A stretch of DNA of 64,000 nucleotides from Anaeromassilibacillus sp. An200 (GTDB lineage: Bacteria; Bacillota; Clostridia; Oscillospirales; Acutalibacteraceae): NCBI RefSeq assembly GCF_002160025.1, contig NZ_NFJU01000018.1, positions 1 through 64,000 of the forward strand, written 5' to 3'. A program made the position numbers and the translations under genes. Shown one piece after another: positions 20,125 to 29,759 of the stretch (position 1 is its first letter; each line of letters starts with the position of its first letter). The notes beneath the pieces are model-generated. The model was not told the origin of the DNA and made no database searches. It saw only the letters and a program-made list of their open reading frames with translations.

Positions 20125-20910
20125 ATGCAATTTGTGCTGTATTTTCTGGTGTGCCTGATAGCGACCACGGTGGGCGCGATCAGCGGCGTGGGCGGCGGCG
20201 TGGTCATCAAGCCCGTGTTTGACGCGGTGGCGGGGATGAGCGTGTCGCAGGTAAGCTTTCTTTCCGGCTGCACGGTGCTGGCCATGACAATCGTTTCCCT
20301 GCTGCGCAGCCGCGGGGAGAAGATTGAGCTCAAACGCGGCACGCTGCTGGCGGTGGGCGGGGCCGTGGGCGGCCTGCTCGGCAAGGCGGTGTTCGACTGG
20401 GTGAAGTCCCTCACGGGGAACGACGGCCTGGTGGGCGTGGTGCAGAGCGTGATCATGATCCTGCTGACCGTCGGCGTGGGCGTGTACATGGCGTTCCGGG
20501 AGAAGATTCCCACAAAGAACGTGCAGAACGCCGTGCTGTGCACCCTGATTGGCCTGGCGCTCGGCGTGATGAGCGCGTTCCTCGGTATCGGCGGCGGGCC
20601 GATCAACCTGGTGGTGCTCTATTATTTCTTCTCGATGGACACCAAGCAGGCGGCGCTGCACTCGATCTATGTGATCTTTTTCAGCCAGGCGGCCAGCTTT
20701 GTCTCCAGCCTTGCGATGCAGAATGTCCCGGCGTTTGATCCCGTGGCGCTGGTGGTCATGGTGGTCGGCGGCGTGGCGGGCGGCTTCCTCGGCCGCGCCT
20801 TCAACAAGAAGATGAGCGCCCGGCAGGTCGACGTGCTGTTCAGCGTCCTTCTGGCCGTGATCACGCTGATCAGCGTATATAATCTCGTGCATTACGCTTC
20901 CCTTCTTTGA
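20125..20910 (+). CDS. TauE/SafE-family sulfite exporter-like permease
   Basis: This 261-residue integral membrane protein has about eight helices and the internal duplication typical of TauE/SafE: VGAISGVGGGVVIKPVFDAV near residue 15 and ALGVMSAFLGIGGGPINLVV near 150, both with the G(V/I)GGG signature. Family members move small anions such as sulfite, sulfonates or organic acids out of the cell. No sulfur genes lie nearby to narrow the substrate. The gene has its own promoter and is followed at once by the pyrB promoter. Confidence 0.87.
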   Translation: MQFVLYFLVCLIATTVGAISGVGGGVVIKPVFDAVAGMSVSQVSFLSGCTVLAMTIVSLLRSRGEKIELKRGTLLAVGGAVGGLLGKAVFDWVKSLTGNDGLVGVVQSVIMILLTVGVGVYMAFREKIPTKNVQNAVLCTLIGLALGVMSAFLGIGGGPINLVVLYYFFSMDTKQAALHSIYVIFFSQAASFVSSLAMQNVPAFDPVALVVMVVGGVAGGFLGRAFNKKMSARQVDVLFSVLLAVITLISVYNLVHYASLL

Positions 20911-20928
20911 AAAAAGTGCGTTTGCGGG

Positions 20929-20957
20929 TTGCGGGCCGCCGCAATCCGCACTATAAT
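20929..20957 (+). promoter_or_regulatory. pyrB promoter with internal palindrome
   Basis: TTGCGG (20929-20934) and TATAAT (20952-20957) have a 17-base spacer. The -35 element is the left arm of TTGCGG-GCCG-CCGCAA (20929-20944), so a repressor or a short hairpin could act here. Control of pyrBI through this site is inference. Confidence 0.65.
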
Positions 20958-21028
20958 AGAGCAGACCAAATGAGCAGGCAAACGACGCCGGGCGGACAAG
21001 CCCGGCCTGACGGATGGAGGGAACCCGG

Positions 21029-21970
21029 ATGATAAGACATCTGATCGACCCGCTCGATTTCTCCGTGGAGGAGATCGACGGGCTGCTTGCCCTGGCGGCG
21101 GATATCGCGCAGGACAGGCAAAAGTACGCCGAGGTATGCCATGGAAAAAAACTGGCCACGCTCTTTTATGAGCCGAGCACCCGCACGCGCCTGAGCTTTG
21201 AGGCGGCCATGCTGAATCTCGGCGGCAGCGTGCTGGGCTTTGCCACGGCGGATTCCAGCTCCGCGACCAAGGGCGAGAGCGTCGCGGACACGATCCGCGT
21301 GATCTCCTGCTATGCCGATATCTGCGCCATGCGCCACCCGAAGGAGGGCGCGCCGCTGCGCGCGGCCCGCTACTCCGGGATCCCGGTGATCAACGCCGGA
21401 GACGGCGGCCACCAGCACCCCACCCAGACACTCACCGACCTCATGACGATCCGCCGCCGCAAGGGCCGTCTCAGCGACCTGACGATCGGGCTGTGCGGCG
21501 ATCTCAAATTCGGCCGCACGGTGCACTCCCTGATCAAATCCCTGGCGCGCTACGAGGGGATCCGCTTCGTGCTGATCTCCCCCGAGGAGCTGCGCGTGCC
21601 GGACTATGTGATCCACGAGATCCTGACTCCGAAGGGGATCCCGTATGAGGAGGTCACGTCGCTGGAAGAGTCCATGCCGAAGCTGGACATTCTCTACATG
21701 ACGCGCGTGCAGAAGGAGCGCTTCTTCAACGAGGAGGATTATATCCGCCTGAAGGACACCTACATCCTCACGCCGGAAAAAATGAAGCTTGGAAAGCCGG
21801 ATATGGCCGTGCTGCATCCGCTGCCCCGTGTGAATGAGATCACGCTGGAGGTGGACGACGATCCGCGCGCGGCGTATTTTGAGCAGGCGCAGAACGGCGT
21901 TTACGTCCGCATGGCCCTGATGATGACGCTGCTGGGCCTGGCGGGAGAAAAGGAGGCGGGATCATGCTGA
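21029..21970 (+). CDS. pyrB: Aspartate carbamoyltransferase catalytic chain
   Basis: PyrB joins aspartate and carbamoyl phosphate in the first committed step of pyrimidine synthesis. The 313-residue protein has the carbamoyl-phosphate loop [12 protein letters not shown] near residue 47, the [14 protein letters not shown] motif near 125, and HPLPRVNEI late. ATG 21029 is used; an ATG at 21014 overlaps the GGAGG ribosome site. The end overlaps pyrI by seven bases, so the catalytic and regulatory chains should be made together. Confidence 0.97.
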   Translation: MIRHLIDPLDFSVEEIDGLLALAADIAQDRQKYAEVCHGKKLATLFYEPSTRTRLSFEAAMLNLGGSVLGFATADSSSATKGESVADTIRVISCYADICAMRHPKEGAPLRAARYSGIPVINAGDGGHQHPTQTLTDLMTIRRRKGRLSDLTIGLCGDLKFGRTVHSLIKSLARYEGIRFVLISPEELRVPDYVIHEILTPKGIPYEEVTSLEESMPKLDILYMTRVQKERFFNEEDYIRLKDTYILTPEKMKLGKPDMAVLHPLPRVNEITLEVDDDPRAAYFEQAQNGVYVRMALMMTLLGLAGEKEAGSC

Positions 21971-22398
21971 ATATCGACAGCCTGCAAAACGGGATTGTGA
22001 TTGACCACATCAAGGCCGGGGCGAGCATGACGATCTATGATCTGCTCGAGCTCGGGAAGCTTGACTGCTGCGTTGCCATCATCAAAAACGCCCGCAGCGC
22101 CAAGTATGGCAAGAAGGATATCATCAAGATCGACGGCGATATCGACGTGAACCTCGATATCCTCGGCTTCCTCGATCCGAACATCACCGTCGGAATCATC
22201 CGCGACGGCAAGCTGGTGGAAAAGAAAAAGCTGGTGCTGCCGAAAAAGCTCAAGAACGTGATCAAGTGCCGGAATCCGCGCTGTATCACAAGCATCGAGG
22301 AGGGCATCGATCATATTTTTGTGCTGGGAGAGAACCAGCGCTACCGCTGCGCTTACTGCGAGCAGGAGTACAGCCCGAAGAGCGGAAAGCGCCGCTGA
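21964..22398 (+). CDS. pyrI: Aspartate carbamoyltransferase regulatory chain
   Basis: PyrI binds CTP and ATP and lets pyrimidine and purine levels tune PyrB. The 144-residue protein has the N-terminal allosteric domain ([18 protein letters not shown]) and the C-terminal zinc domain with four cysteines arranged as KCRNPRCI and RCAYC. Presence of pyrI means this organism has an allosteric enzyme of the enteric type rather than the stand-alone PyrB of Bacillus; a pyrBI pair is also known in Clostridia. Confidence 0.95.
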   Translation: MLNIDSLQNGIVIDHIKAGASMTIYDLLELGKLDCCVAIIKNARSAKYGKKDIIKIDGDIDVNLDILGFLDPNITVGIIRDGKLVEKKKLVLPKKLKNVIKCRNPRCITSIEEGIDHIFVLGENQRYRCAYCEQEYSPKSGKRR

Positions 22399-22450
22399 GC
22401 TCCAGCGGGACGCGGATAAAATACGCAAGCGAAAAGTACACAAAGCAAAA

Positions 22451-22498
22451 CGGATCGCCGCACAGGGAGCGTTTCCCCGCGCGGCGATCCGTTTTTTT
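22451..22498. terminator. Terminator between pyrI and galE
   Basis: CGGATCGCCGC (22451-22461) pairs with GCGGCGATCCG (22481-22491), followed by seven T. It ends pyrBI and may also serve the convergent galE. Confidence 0.88.
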
Positions 22499-22505
22499 GC
22501 TTTTT

Positions 22506-23516
22506 TTATTTCTTCTGGCCGGATACCTCAATGAAGTGCCAGGAATCGCGGCACATGTCGTCCAGTGAGCGGGTGGCTTCCCAGCCCAGCTCACGCTTGG
22601 CCTTGGAGGCGTCCGCGTAGCATTCCGCGATATCGCCGGGACGGCGCGGCGCGATCTTGTAGTTGACCTTGCGGCCGCTGGCCTTCTCGAAGGCGTGGAC
22701 CACTTCCAGAACGGAGCTGCCGTTGCCGGTGCCGAGGTTGTACGCCTCCGCTCCGTGGATCGTCTCCAGCTTCTGGAGAGCCTTGAGGTGGCCGTTCGCG
22801 AGGTCGCAGACGTGGATGTAGTCGCGCACGCCGGTGCCGTCGCGGGTCGGATAATCGTCGCCGTAGACGCTCAGGCACTCCAGCTGGCCGGCGGCCACGC
22901 GCACAATGTAAGGCATGAGGTTATTCGGGATGCCGTTCGGATTCTCACCGATCAGGCCGCTCTCATGCGCGCCAATCGGGTTGAAGTAGCGCAGCAGCGC
23001 GATGCTCCAGCTCTCGTCCGCGAAGGCTACGTCGCGCAGGATCTGCTCGATGAAGTATTTCGTCGTGCCGTAGGGGTTCGTCGTGCCGCCCACGGGCATA
23101 TCCTCGCGGAAGGGTACGGGGTTGTTCATGCCGTACACGGTGGCGGAGGAGCTGAACACCAGCTTCTTCACGTCATACTTGCGCATCAGGCGCAGGAGGT
23201 TCAGCGTGCCGGTGATGTTGTTGTGGTAGTATTCGAGCGGCTTGCTGACGCTCTCGCCCACAGCCTTGAGGCCTGCGAAGTGGATGACAGCGTCGATCTT
23301 GTTCTCTTCGAAAATCTTCTCGAACTTGTCATAGTCGAGCATGTCGCACTCGTAGATCGGGAAGGTCTTGCCCGTGATTTTCTCCACGGCGCGCAGGGCG
23401 TCGGGGGAGGAGTTGCTGTAGTTGTCCATGACGACGATATCCACGCCGTTTTCCAGCAGCTCCACGCAGGTATGGGTGCCGATGAATCCGGCGCCTCCGG
23501 TGACTAATACATGCAT
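22506..23516 (-). CDS. galE: UDP-glucose 4-epimerase
   Basis: GalE interconverts UDP-galactose and UDP-glucose with a tightly bound NAD. The 336-residue protein has the Rossmann start VTGGAGFIGTH, the catalytic serine in SSSATVYG, and the YGTTKY motif near residues 149-154 (Tyr and Lys of the YxxxK pair). It forms a minus-strand Leloir set with galT directly upstream and galK further up. AAAGGAG precedes the ATG. Confidence 0.97.
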   Translation of the reverse strand: MHVLVTGGAGFIGTHTCVELLENGVDIVVMDNYSNSSPDALRAVEKITGKTFPIYECDMLDYDKFEKIFEENKIDAVIHFAGLKAVGESVSKPLEYYHNNITGTLNLLRLMRKYDVKKLVFSSSATVYGMNNPVPFREDMPVGGTTNPYGTTKYFIEQILRDVAFADESWSIALLRYFNPIGAHESGLIGENPNGIPNNLMPYIVRVAAGQLECLSVYGDDYPTRDGTGVRDYIHVCDLANGHLKALQKLETIHGAEAYNLGTGNGSSVLEVVHAFEKASGRKVNYKIAPRRPGDIAECYADASKAKRELGWEATRSLDDMCRDSWHFIEVSGQKK

Positions 23517-23550
23517 GATACAGTCTCCTTTCGGTTATCGTGCGCTTATT

Positions 23551-24537
23551 TTATACGCGCTGGATTTTGCTTTCGGACTCTTTATACTTGGCATACGCGG
23601 CGCGCAGCTCCTTGGAGGTCTCTTCCGGGCAGGTCGGGTTGCAGCACGCCCATGCGCCCGTTTCGCTGGAAGCGTTGAACTTCTGCTTGTCGGCGCTGCG
23701 CATCGGCGGGAAGAACTCGATGTGGAAATGGAAATCCTTGGAGTAGTCGCCGCTGTTGACCGGCGCGTTGTGCATGCACATCATGTAGGGGAACTTGTAG
23801 TCGAAGAGGCTGTCGAGCATGCCGACCACGTCGCGGATCGTCAGGCCGAGGCTCATGCGCTCCTCCTCCGTGAACTGGGTGATGTACTGCTTGTGGCTGT
23901 TGGACATGATATACACGCCGTAGGGATATTCGCAGTAGAAGGGCAGGAACACGGTGAAGTGCTCATTCTTGAAGATGATGCGCTTTTCCGCTTCCAGCTC
24001 ATGCTTGAGCATATCGCAGAACAGGCACACGCCCTTTTCCTCGTAATACTCGCGGGAGGCCTGCGTCTCGAGCTCAAGCTTCTTCGGGATGACGGAGTAG
24101 CCGTAGATCTGGCCGTGCGGGTGGGGCATGGTCACGCCCACGACGTCGCCGCGGTTCTCAAACGGGAACACATACTTGATCTTCTCGTCGGCGCTCAGCT
24201 CCGTGAAGCGCTCGCACCACAGGTCGACCAGCTTCTTCATGTGGCTGTCGGAGAGCTCCGGCACGGCGGTGGTGTGGCCGGGCGCGTAGAGAATGACCTC
24301 GCACTTGCCGTAGGACGGGCGCACCTTGAAGAAGTCGTTTGCCACGTCGTCCGGCTCCGGCGGATTCTGCGAGAGCGCCGGGAAGTCGTTGTCATACTTG
24401 AGCACCTCATACTCCGGCACGTTGCCGAAGCTGGGGCAGAACGGACAGTAATCCTTGGGCATCTGCGGACGCCCCTGGCGGTTGCCCGCAATCATAACCC
24501 AGTCTTTGATCAGGGGATGCCAGCGAAGTTCAGCCAT
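23551..24537 (-). CDS. galT: Galactose-1-phosphate uridylyltransferase
   Basis: GalT swaps UMP between UDP-glucose and galactose 1-phosphate through a uridylyl-histidine intermediate. This 328-residue protein has the active-site HPHGQ in TMPHPHGQIYGY near residue 138 and a zinc-type CPFC near residue 31. HNAPVNSGDYSKDFHFHIEFFP in the C-terminal half is the second histidine cluster. It is followed 34 bases later by galE and is transcribed with it. GGAGGTAATTACC precedes the ATG. Confidence 0.96.
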   Translation of the reverse strand: MAELRWHPLIKDWVMIAGNRQGRPQMPKDYCPFCPSFGNVPEYEVLKYDNDFPALSQNPPEPDDVANDFFKVRPSYGKCEVILYAPGHTTAVPELSDSHMKKLVDLWCERFTELSADEKIKYVFPFENRGDVVGVTMPHPHGQIYGYSVIPKKLELETQASREYYEEKGVCLFCDMLKHELEAEKRIIFKNEHFTVFLPFYCEYPYGVYIMSNSHKQYITQFTEEERMSLGLTIRDVVGMLDSLFDYKFPYMMCMHNAPVNSGDYSKDFHFHIEFFPPMRSADKQKFNASSETGAWACCNPTCPEETSKELRAAYAKYKESESKIQRV

Positions 24538-24907
24538 GGTAATTACCTCCTGTATAAATAGTGTCTGTAATTATTAAAAAGCCTTTTTCAACAAAACAAG
24601 TGTTGTTTGAGCCTGGTGATAAGAGTTCGGAAAAAGCCGCTTCGCTGTTTTTCCTGGCTTTTCTGTGGCTTCGCAGGAGTTTATGGGGCTCTGCCCCATC
24701 CCCCGCGAGTCTCCGCTGCCGCTCCGGTCGGCGCCTTGTTTGTGTGCCACCGGCACACGGCGCCCTTTTGAAAAAGGCCGGCGAAAACTTTATGCGGCTG
24801 CGCCGAATGGCAATCGACCGGGAGTATGTCCAGACCGTCCCGCGCCACCGGGCAAAACAATGTCCACACCGCTGCCGCGCGGGCCATTGCGTGCAGGCTC
24901 AGCCTGC
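24538..24907. other. Intergenic gap between galK and galT with repeat copy C
   Basis: This 370-base gap separates galK from galT on the minus strand and holds no gene that I can support. Most of it is the dispersed repeat at 24628-24805. A GCAGGCTCAGCCTGC palindrome (24893-24907) touches the galK stop codon and may work as a 3' hairpin. Confidence 0.65.
24628..24805. repeat. Dispersed palindromic repeat, copy C (longest)
   Basis: Longest copy of the family. It has the CGCTTCGCT and GGCTTCGCAGG segments of copy B, GGGGCTCTGCCCC, the TGTGCCA/TGGCACA block shared with copy A, then CCTTTTGAAAAAGG, GAAAACTTT and GCGGCTGCGCCG. It lies just 3' of galK, where its hairpins could shape transcript ends. 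Confidence 0.8.
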
Positions 24908-26194
24908 TTAGAATAACCTTACGCCGCCGACGGGACGGATGGCGAGACGGTGGCAGCTTCCTGCCCCGAACAGCGCGTCCATCTCCGCCGCAAAGGTGTC
25001 CGCGTAGTCCAGCGGGACAAAGCTCTGCACCGTTCCGGCAAAGCCGCCGCCGTGCACACGCCACGCGCCGCCCACAGGAGCCAGCAGACGCTCGCAGGTG
25101 GCAAGCGCCAGCGAAACCCCCTGCTCGTTCACGTGCGTCGGGGAGTAGACGTTTTGCAGATACATATAGGACGAACGGCCGGACTCAATGACCAGACGCT
25201 TGAATTCCTCAAAATCGCCCGCTTCCAGCGCCGCCACCTGCTTGACAACGCGCGCGTTGTCGCCGAAGAAATGGATGGCGCGCAGAAGGGCGCGGTCGCT
25301 GACCTTGCCGCGAAGCTCGGGCAGACGGGCGTAGAACTCCGCTTCGTCCACCTCGCGCAGAACCTCTTTACCGAACTCAGCCGCCACGGCCCGCATCTCG
25401 GCGGGAACCGCCGCGTAGTCGGGCGTGAGGTCGGAGTGGCTGCCGTGCGTGTCGGTGATGCACAGCGCGTAGCCGGATTTCGCAAAGTCAAAGTTGATCT
25501 GCCGCACCTCGGGCGTTTCCTTGTTCTCGAAGTCAATCGTAATGAAGGAGCCGATGCTGCTCGCCGCCTGATCCATCAGGCCGCAGGGCTTGCCGAAGAA
25601 CTTGTTCTCCGCGTACTGGCCCACCTGTGCGATTTGCAGCGCCGTCAGGTGATCGTCAAAATACATGCCGTTGATCATCGTGCCCAGCAGAACCTCAAAC
25701 GCCGCCGAGGAGGAAAGTCCGGAGCCGGAGAGCACGTTGGAGGTTGTGTACGCGTCGAAGCCGCCCACATTGCAGCCCAGCTCGCGCATCCGCGCGCACA
25801 TGCCGCGCAGCAGGGAAGCCGAGTGCCCCTCTTCCCCCTCCTTCACGACGGGGTCGGTCACATCCACCACATCCGCGTCATAGCCTTCGCTGTGGACGCA
25901 GGCGGTGTTGTCGTCGCGCTTGGCCGCCACGGCAATCGCGTCCAGATTGACGCCCGCCGCCAGCACACGGCCGCGCTGGTGGTCGGTGTGGTTGCCGCCC
26001 ACCTCGGTGCGCCCCGGCGCGCTGAATACATATAAATCGCGCCCTGCGCCGAACCATTCCTCAAACCGGTTTACCGCTTTTTCCACGCGGGAAATGTACG
26101 ATTCCACCTCCTGCTCGGTGCAGGCGTAAATATGTGCGAATCTCTCACGGGTATCGTCGCGCCGCAGAGCGGTGCGAAGCTCGTCTGCCTTCAT
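24908..26194 (-). CDS. galK: Galactokinase
   Basis: GalK phosphorylates galactose to galactose 1-phosphate. The 428-residue GHMP kinase has the galactokinase signature GRTEVGGNHTDHQRG near residue 50, with N in place of the more usual E before HTDH, as in several Clostridia. The ATP loop is LSGSGLSSSAAFE near residue 153 and the C-terminal motif is RVHGGGFAGTVQSF. It is longer than the E. coli enzyme by about 45 residues, mainly an N-terminal helical extension. It is upstream of galT and galE, split from them by a repeat. Confidence 0.93.
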   Translation of the reverse strand: MKADELRTALRRDDTRERFAHIYACTEQEVESYISRVEKAVNRFEEWFGAGRDLYVFSAPGRTEVGGNHTDHQRGRVLAAGVNLDAIAVAAKRDDNTACVHSEGYDADVVDVTDPVVKEGEEGHSASLLRGMCARMRELGCNVGGFDAYTTSNVLSGSGLSSSAAFEVLLGTMINGMYFDDHLTALQIAQVGQYAENKFFGKPCGLMDQAASSIGSFITIDFENKETPEVRQINFDFAKSGYALCITDTHGSHSDLTPDYAAVPAEMRAVAAEFGKEVLREVDEAEFYARLPELRGKVSDRALLRAIHFFGDNARVVKQVAALEAGDFEEFKRLVIESGRSSYMYLQNVYSPTHVNEQGVSLALATCERLLAPVGGAWRVHGGGFAGTVQSFVPLDYADTFAAEMDALFGAGSCHRLAIRPVGGVRLF

Positions 26195-26274
26195 GGGCCA
26201 TTCCTCCCGAATCTGTTATTTCGCGGCATGGGTGCGGCTTTTTTCCGCTCTTTTCCCCGCCGTCCTTTATTCTT

Positions 26275-26303
26275 ATCTTACCTCCCGCGCCCGGGGATTA
26301 CAA
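26275..26303 (-). promoter_or_regulatory. Possible galK promoter
   Basis: On the minus strand TTGTAA (26303-26298) and TAAGAT (26280-26275) are 17 bases apart, about 80 bases before the galK ATG. Each box matches consensus at four of six positions, so this is tentative. Confidence 0.4.
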
Positions 26304-26428
26304 GGGGATTGCGTATCATCATTATGGATTTTTGTCGCACAGACATGCCAAAAGATTTCCAAAAACTTTGGAGTCACAAAATTTTTTCCTTTTTTTCTGG
26401 CACTTTGACGGAAAACATCACAAAAATT

Positions 26429-26461
26429 CCGGTTGACAACCGGGGAAAACCGCCGTATAAT
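26429..26461 (+). promoter_or_regulatory. LacI-type gene promoter with overlapping operator
   Basis: TTGACA (26433-26438) and TATAAT (26456-26461) form a consensus promoter with a 17-base spacer. The palindrome CCGGTTG-A-CAACCGG (26429-26443) covers the -35 box. A regulator bound there would block the polymerase, so the LacI-type protein probably represses its own operon. Confidence 0.8.
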
Positions 26462-26514
26462 CCAAATCAAAGGAAGCCGTGCTCGAGCACGGTGCACGGA
26501 GAGGAGAGCGGCGC

Positions 26515-27558
26515 ATGGCGGCGACGATCAAGGATATCGCGGCGGCGGCGGGTGTGTCCCGCGGGACGGTGGATCGCGTGCTGCACGGGCGCGGAGACGT
26601 GAGCGCGGCGGTGCGCGATCGCGTGCTGCGGCTGGCGGAGGAGCTCAATTACCGCCCGAACCGTGCGGCGCTCGGGCTGGCCGCTCTGAAAAAGCCGGTG
26701 CGCATCGGCCTTCTGCTTCCCAGCGAGGGGAACCCCTTTTTCGACGAGGTGATCCGGGGCGCGCGGGCGGCGGAGGAAAGCCTTTCGGACTTCGGTGCGG
26801 CGGTGTTTCTCCAGAGCGTGCGCGGCTACTCGACAGCGGAGCACCTGCGGGCGTTCGCGTCGCTGGAAGAGCAGGGCGCGGGCGGCATCTGCGCCGCCAC
26901 CGTGGACGTGCCGGAGATCCGGCAGGCGATCGGGGCGCTTTCCGCGCGCGGCGTGCCGGTGATTGCGCTCAACTCGGAGCTGTCCCCCTGCGGCTGTTTG
27001 TCGTATGTGGGGTGTGATTACCGCCAGACGGGGCGGATCGCGGCGGGGCTGCTGCTCCTGCTTGGCCTGCAAATGCCGCGGCTGCTGATCGTGACCGGCT
27101 CGCGCCATGTGCGCGGCCACAATGAGCGTGTCGCGGGCTTTCTCGAGCGTCTGCGCGAGGCGGGAACGCCCTTTGAGACGGCGGCGCAGGTGGAGTGCGA
27201 GGACGACGACGCGGCGGCGCGGCGGCTGACGCTCGAGGCCCTGCGGGAAAATCCCGGCGTGAGCTGCGTGTATGTCGCGGGCGCGGGCGTGGGCGGCGTT
27301 GGGCAGGCGGTGCGTGAGGCCGGGCTGCTCGGGAAGATTCCGATCCTCGCGTTCGACGATATCCCGGCCACCCGTTCCCTTGTGCGATCGGGAGCCGTGC
27401 CCGCCACGGTGTGCCAGCAGCCCTTTGAACAGGGCTACCGCGCCGTGAAGCTGATGTTTCAATATCTGGCCAACCAGGCAAGCCCGCCCGCGCGGTGGAT
27501 CGCCCGGCCGGTCATCAAAATACGGGAAAATATCGACGAAAAGGATGGAGAAGCATGA
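26515..27558 (+). CDS. LacI-family transcriptional regulator
   Basis: This 347-residue repressor has an N-terminal LacI helix-turn-helix (TIKDIAAAAGVSRGTVDRVL, residues 4-23) and a periplasmic-binding-like sugar domain (IGLLLPSEGNPFFDEVIRG). ATG 26515 follows GGAGAGGAGAG. It overlaps the next gene by four bases and so heads a sugar-use operon. The TVDRVL recognition helix differs from the common TVSRVL and is seen in regulators such as those of the sugar-binding 'rhizopine/ribose' type. The inducer is unknown. Confidence 0.9.
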   Translation: MAATIKDIAAAAGVSRGTVDRVLHGRGDVSAAVRDRVLRLAEELNYRPNRAALGLAALKKPVRIGLLLPSEGNPFFDEVIRGARAAEESLSDFGAAVFLQSVRGYSTAEHLRAFASLEEQGAGGICAATVDVPEIRQAIGALSARGVPVIALNSELSPCGCLSYVGCDYRQTGRIAAGLLLLLGLQMPRLLIVTGSRHVRGHNERVAGFLERLREAGTPFETAAQVECEDDDAAARRLTLEALRENPGVSCVYVAGAGVGGVGQAVREAGLLGKIPILAFDDIPATRSLVRSGAVPATVCQQPFEQGYRAVKLMFQYLANQASPPARWIARPVIKIRENIDEKDGEA

Positions 27559-28169
27559 AAATTTATTCGGTTCATGACAAGGAGTTTGCCGGGTACGGCA
27601 AGGTGCTCACCGGGATCGACTGCACGGAGCTGGTACAGGCCATGCAGGAAACCCCCGCTCCCGACGAGGTGATCTATGTCCCCTCCGATGAAAAGCTGGA
27701 AAAGCTGCCGGTGTTCCGCGCTTTGACGGAGCAGGGCTTCGGCGGGATCCCGATCCAGCTCGGCTATTGCAACGGCCGGAACAACACGCTCAACGCGCTC
27801 GAATATCACCGTTCCTCGGAGATCAACGTGGCCTGCACCGATCTGATTCTGCTGCTGGGCCGCGAACAGGATATCGAGCCGGACGGGCGCTACGACACCG
27901 CGAAGGTCATGGCGTTCCGCGTCCCGGCGGGAACGGTCATCGAGGTGTATGCTACCTCCCTGCACTATGCTCCCTGCGGGATTGACGGCGCGAAGTTCCG
28001 CTGCGTCGTGGTGCTGCCGCGCGGCACAAACCTGGATCTTGAGCACAAGCCCACCGGCGAGGGCGAGGATCGCCTGCTCTTTGCCCGCAACAAGTGGCTG
28101 ATCGCGCACCCGGACGCGAAGATCGAGGGTGCGTTCAACGGTCTGTACGGCGAAAACCTGACCGTATAA
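27555..28169 (+). CDS. DUF4867 cupin-like sugar-pathway protein
   Basis: This 204-residue protein matches the DUF4867 family by overall sequence. The segment LEYHRSSEINVACTDLILLLG near residues 78-98 has the His and Glu residues of a cupin metal site, and VMAFRVPAGTVIEVY with LHYAPCGI gives the second half. The family is often found beside sugar kinases and isomerases. A role in handling a sugar or sugar phosphate, perhaps as an epimerase or isomerase, is inference. It is coupled to the LacI gene by an ATGA overlap. Confidence 0.75.
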   Translation: MKIYSVHDKEFAGYGKVLTGIDCTELVQAMQETPAPDEVIYVPSDEKLEKLPVFRALTEQGFGGIPIQLGYCNGRNNTLNALEYHRSSEINVACTDLILLLGREQDIEPDGRYDTAKVMAFRVPAGTVIEVYATSLHYAPCGIDGAKFRCVVVLPRGTNLDLEHKPTGEGEDRLLFARNKWLIAHPDAKIEGAFNGLYGENLTV

Positions 28170-28184
28170 AAAGGAGGAAACAAG

Positions 28185-29720
28185 ATGGCTCTCGAATATT
28201 TGCTTGGCGTTGACCTCGGCACGTCCGGCACCAAGACGGTGCTGTTTGATACGGACGGAAACACCGTGGCCTCCGCTACCATCGAATATCCCATGTATCA
28301 GCCGCAGAACGGCTGGGCCGAGCAGGACCCCGCCGATTGGTGGAACGCCGCGAAGGACACGATCCGCTCCGTGCTGGATCAGTCCGGCGTTGACCCGGCT
28401 CTCGTGCGCGGCATCGGCATTTCCGGCCAGATGCACGGCCTTGTCATGCTCGATGAAAACGGGAACGTCCTGCGCCGCTCCATTATCTGGTGCGACCAGC
28501 GCACCGCCGCCGAGTGCGAGGAGATCACGGAGAAGATCGGCGCACAGCGTCTGATCGAGATCACCGCAAACCCGGCTTTGACGGGCTTCACGGCTTCCAA
28601 GATCCTCTGGGTGCGCAACCATGAGCCGGAGATCTACGCGAAATGCCGCCACATCCTGCTCCCGAAGGATTACGTCCGCTACATGCTCACCGGCGAGTAC
28701 GCCACCGAGGTTTCGGACGCTTCCGGCATGCAGCTTCTCGACGTGGCAAACCGCTGCTGGAGCAAGGAGGTTCTCGAAAAGCTCGATATTGACGAGAGCC
28801 TGCTCGCGAAAATGTACGAGTCCCCCGACGTGACAGGCACGGTGACGAAGGAAGCCGCCGCACTGACGGGTCTCAAGGAAGGCACCCCCGTGGCGGGCGG
28901 CGCGGGCGACAACGCCGCGGCGGCTGTCGGCACCGGTGTGGTGGAGGAAGGCAAGGCGTTCACGACGCTCGGCACCTCCGGCGTGGTGTTCGCGCACTCC
29001 GACCGTGTGACGATCGACCCGCAGGGCCGCGTGCACACGTTCTGCTCCGCCGTTCCGGGCTGCTGGACGGTCATGAGCTGCACGCTCGCCGCCGGTCTGT
29101 CGCTGCACTGGTTCCGCGACAACTTCTGCAAGGAAGAGATGGTGGCGGCGGACGGCATCGGCAAGGACCCGTATTTCCTGATGGACCAGGAAGCGGCCCG
29201 CGTGCCGATCGGCGCGAACCATCTGATCTATATGCCGTATCTGATGGGCGAGCGTTCCCCGAAGCTGGACCCGAACGCGCGCGGCGTGTTCTTCGGCCTG
29301 TCCGCGATCCATACGAAGTACGACATGCTTCGCGCGGTGCTCGAGGGCGTGATTTACTCCCAGCGGGAATGTCTGGACATCCTGCGCGGGATGGGCGTTG
29401 TCTCCAGCGAGATGCTGGCCTGCGGCGGCGGCGGAACGAGTCCGCTGTGGCGGCAGATGATGGCCGACGTGTACAACCTGCCGGTGCGCACGTCCTCCTC
29501 GAAGGAAGGCCCGGCGCTCGGCGCGGCGATCCTCGCGGGCGTGGCCGCCGGTGTCTATGAGAGCGTTCCGGCCGCGTGCCGCAAGCTGGTCAAGGCCAGC
29601 GATCCGCAGCCGCCGATCGCGGAAAATCATGACAAGTACGAGCCGTTCTATCAGCTGTACTGCAAGCTGTACCCGGCGATGAAGGACTGCTTCGCACAGC
29701 TCCAGACAGCAGCAGACTAA
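28185..29720 (+). CDS. xylB: Xylulokinase-like FGGY sugar kinase
   Basis: This 511-residue FGGY-family kinase uses ATP to phosphorylate a keto-sugar. The N-terminus LLGVDLGTSGTKTVLFD, GISGQMHGLVMLDE near residue 82 and IIWCDQRT near 103 are typical of XylB. The C-terminal phosphate loop is LACGGGGTSPLWRQMMADV near 408. Xylulokinase fits best, but the neighbours (DUF4867 and a fucose/arabinose-type isomerase) allow other ketoses such as ribulose or tagatose. AAAGGAGG precedes the ATG. Confidence 0.85.
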   Translation: MALEYLLGVDLGTSGTKTVLFDTDGNTVASATIEYPMYQPQNGWAEQDPADWWNAAKDTIRSVLDQSGVDPALVRGIGISGQMHGLVMLDENGNVLRRSIIWCDQRTAAECEEITEKIGAQRLIEITANPALTGFTASKILWVRNHEPEIYAKCRHILLPKDYVRYMLTGEYATEVSDASGMQLLDVANRCWSKEVLEKLDIDESLLAKMYESPDVTGTVTKEAAALTGLKEGTPVAGGAGDNAAAAVGTGVVEEGKAFTTLGTSGVVFAHSDRVTIDPQGRVHTFCSAVPGCWTVMSCTLAAGLSLHWFRDNFCKEEMVAADGIGKDPYFLMDQEAARVPIGANHLIYMPYLMGERSPKLDPNARGVFFGLSAIHTKYDMLRAVLEGVIYSQRECLDILRGMGVVSSEMLACGGGGTSPLWRQMMADVYNLPVRTSSSKEGPALGAAILAGVAAGVYESVPAACRKLVKASDPQPPIAENHDKYEPFYQLYCKLYPAMKDCFAQLQTAAD

Positions 29721-29759
29721 ATCGATATACAATCTATTTTACATATGGAGGGATTTACT

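Larger units (their letters stand above)
26195..26514. other. Divergent control region between galK and the LacI-type gene
   Basis: This 320-base region has no gene. It holds a possible galK promoter on the minus strand, a long T/A-rich stretch, and a near-consensus plus-strand promoter with an overlapping palindrome before the LacI-type gene. Confidence 0.7.
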